This document shows positions 7,038 to 7,470 of a stretch of DNA of 7,470 bases, one piece after another. Origin of the DNA: Bacteroidales bacterium (lineage in GTDB: Bacteria; Bacteroidota; Bacteroidia; Bacteroidales; FEN-979); NCBI GenBank assembly GCA_016926765.1, contig JAFGNY010000186.1, positions 1 to 7,470 of the forward strand, given 5' to 3'. The position numbers and the translations under genes were made by a program. The first letter of the stretch is position 1, and every line of letters begins with the position of its first letter. Under the pieces are notes generated by a model that did no database searches, was not told the origin of the DNA, and worked only from the letters and a program-made list of their open reading frames with translations.

Positions 7038-7470
7038 ATGACAAAAATATTGGGGATATCTTCTTTCTACCATGATTCAGCAGCGGCCATTGTGGAAAAT
7101 GGCAAGGTACTTGCCGCCGCACAGGAAGAACGATTCACACGTAAAAAACACACCCCTGATTTTCCGGTAAAAGCCATCAACTTTTGCCTTGAATATACCG
7201 GTTTCACACTGGACGAACTGGATGCAGTCGTATTCTATGACAAACCCTTGCTGAAGTTCGAAAGATTGCTTGAGACCTACTATGCCTTTGCACCTGACGG
7301 ATTAGCATCCTTCCTGACGGCTATCCCTGTCTGGATCAAAGAGAAGATATTCCTTAAAAAAATCATCTACGATTCGCTTCGTGAAGTACAGACATACGAT
7401 AAAAAGAGGATGAGGTTGCTCTTCCCCGAACACCATTTATCCCATGCAGCCAGCGCATTTTATCCATCCC
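7038..7470 (+). CDS. Carbamoyltransferase, NodU/CmcH/TobZ family, 3' partial
   Basis: The ATG at 7038, 10 bases after the polymerase stop, opens a frame that runs off the window edge, giving 144 visible residues. The N-terminus reads MTKILGISSFYHDSAAAIV, followed by AAAQEERFTRKKH and later FPEHHLSHAASAFYP. These are hallmarks of the N-terminal Kae1-like (ASKHA-fold) domain of O-carbamoyltransferases. H132 and H136 in HHLSH fit the HxxxH metal-binding motif of that domain. Family members use carbamoyl phosphate and ATP, via carbamoyl-adenylate, to carbamoylate a hydroxyl of a sugar or other metabolite. Complete members are around 550-600 residues, so most of the protein, including the C-terminal transferase domain, lies outside. 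By context the target is probably a sugar of the polymer or its precursor; the acceptor is unknown. Confidence 0.95.
   Translation, partial: MTKILGISSFYHDSAAAIVENGKVLAAAQEERFTRKKHTPDFPVKAINFCLEYTGFTLDELDAVVFYDKPLLKFERLLETYYAFAPDGLASFLTAIPVWIKEKIFLKKIIYDSLREVQTYDKKRMRLLFPEHHLSHAASAFYPS

Noticed and set aside
1..7470. Mobile element, CRISPR array, tRNA or rRNA gene
   Set aside because: Nearly every base lies in one of six co-oriented coding frames; no direct-repeat array, transposase motif or RNA-like structure was seen.

Overview
The window is a compact, single-strand (+) stretch of a polysaccharide (capsule, exopolysaccharide or O-antigen) assembly locus. It carries six genes, the first and last cut by the window edges. 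The organism is most probably a Bacteroidota (Bacteroidales-like) bacterium. This rests on the style of the proteins: a sugar transferase with a Cys-containing insertion after its FRSM motif, a half-length TolC-like protein paired with a Wzc-like co-polymerase, and the near absence of Shine-Dalgarno sequences before the starts. Base composition is moderate. The assignment is by recollection of family patterns, not by a search.

Layout: 1-616, monotopic phosphoglycosyl (sugar) transferase, 5' end missing; 628-1395, half-length TolC/OEP-like outer-membrane protein; 1395-4091, large Wzz/Wzc-like co-polymerase with a LysM domain inserted in its periplasmic part and a degenerate C-terminal kinase-like ATPase domain; 4120-5511, Wzx-type flippase; 5546-7027, Wzy-type O-antigen polymerase/ligase family protein; 7038-7470, N-terminal part of a NodU/TobZ-family carbamoyltransferase. 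Gaps between genes are 11, -1 (overlap), 28, 34 and 10 bases, so a single operon is very likely. I see no promoter, terminator, RNA gene, mobile element or CRISPR array, and no non-coding stretch above 34 bases.

Inferred cooperation: the transferase primes undecaprenyl phosphate with the first sugar phosphate. Glycosyltransferases encoded outside the window would complete the repeat unit. Wzx flips it, Wzy polymerises it, and the Wzc-like protein with its TolC-like partner controls length and carries the chain towards and across the outer membrane. The carbamoyltransferase suggests that the polymer or one of its sugars is carbamoylated.

The most unusual part is the 628-4091 pair. A co-polymerase carries a probable peptidoglycan-binding LysM module flanked by flexible linkers, and its ATPase domain has lost most hallmarks of a bacterial tyrosine kinase. 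It is translationally coupled to a TolC-like protein of half the usual size, where a classical system would have a Wza-type (OPX) exporter. No Wza homologue is visible in the window.
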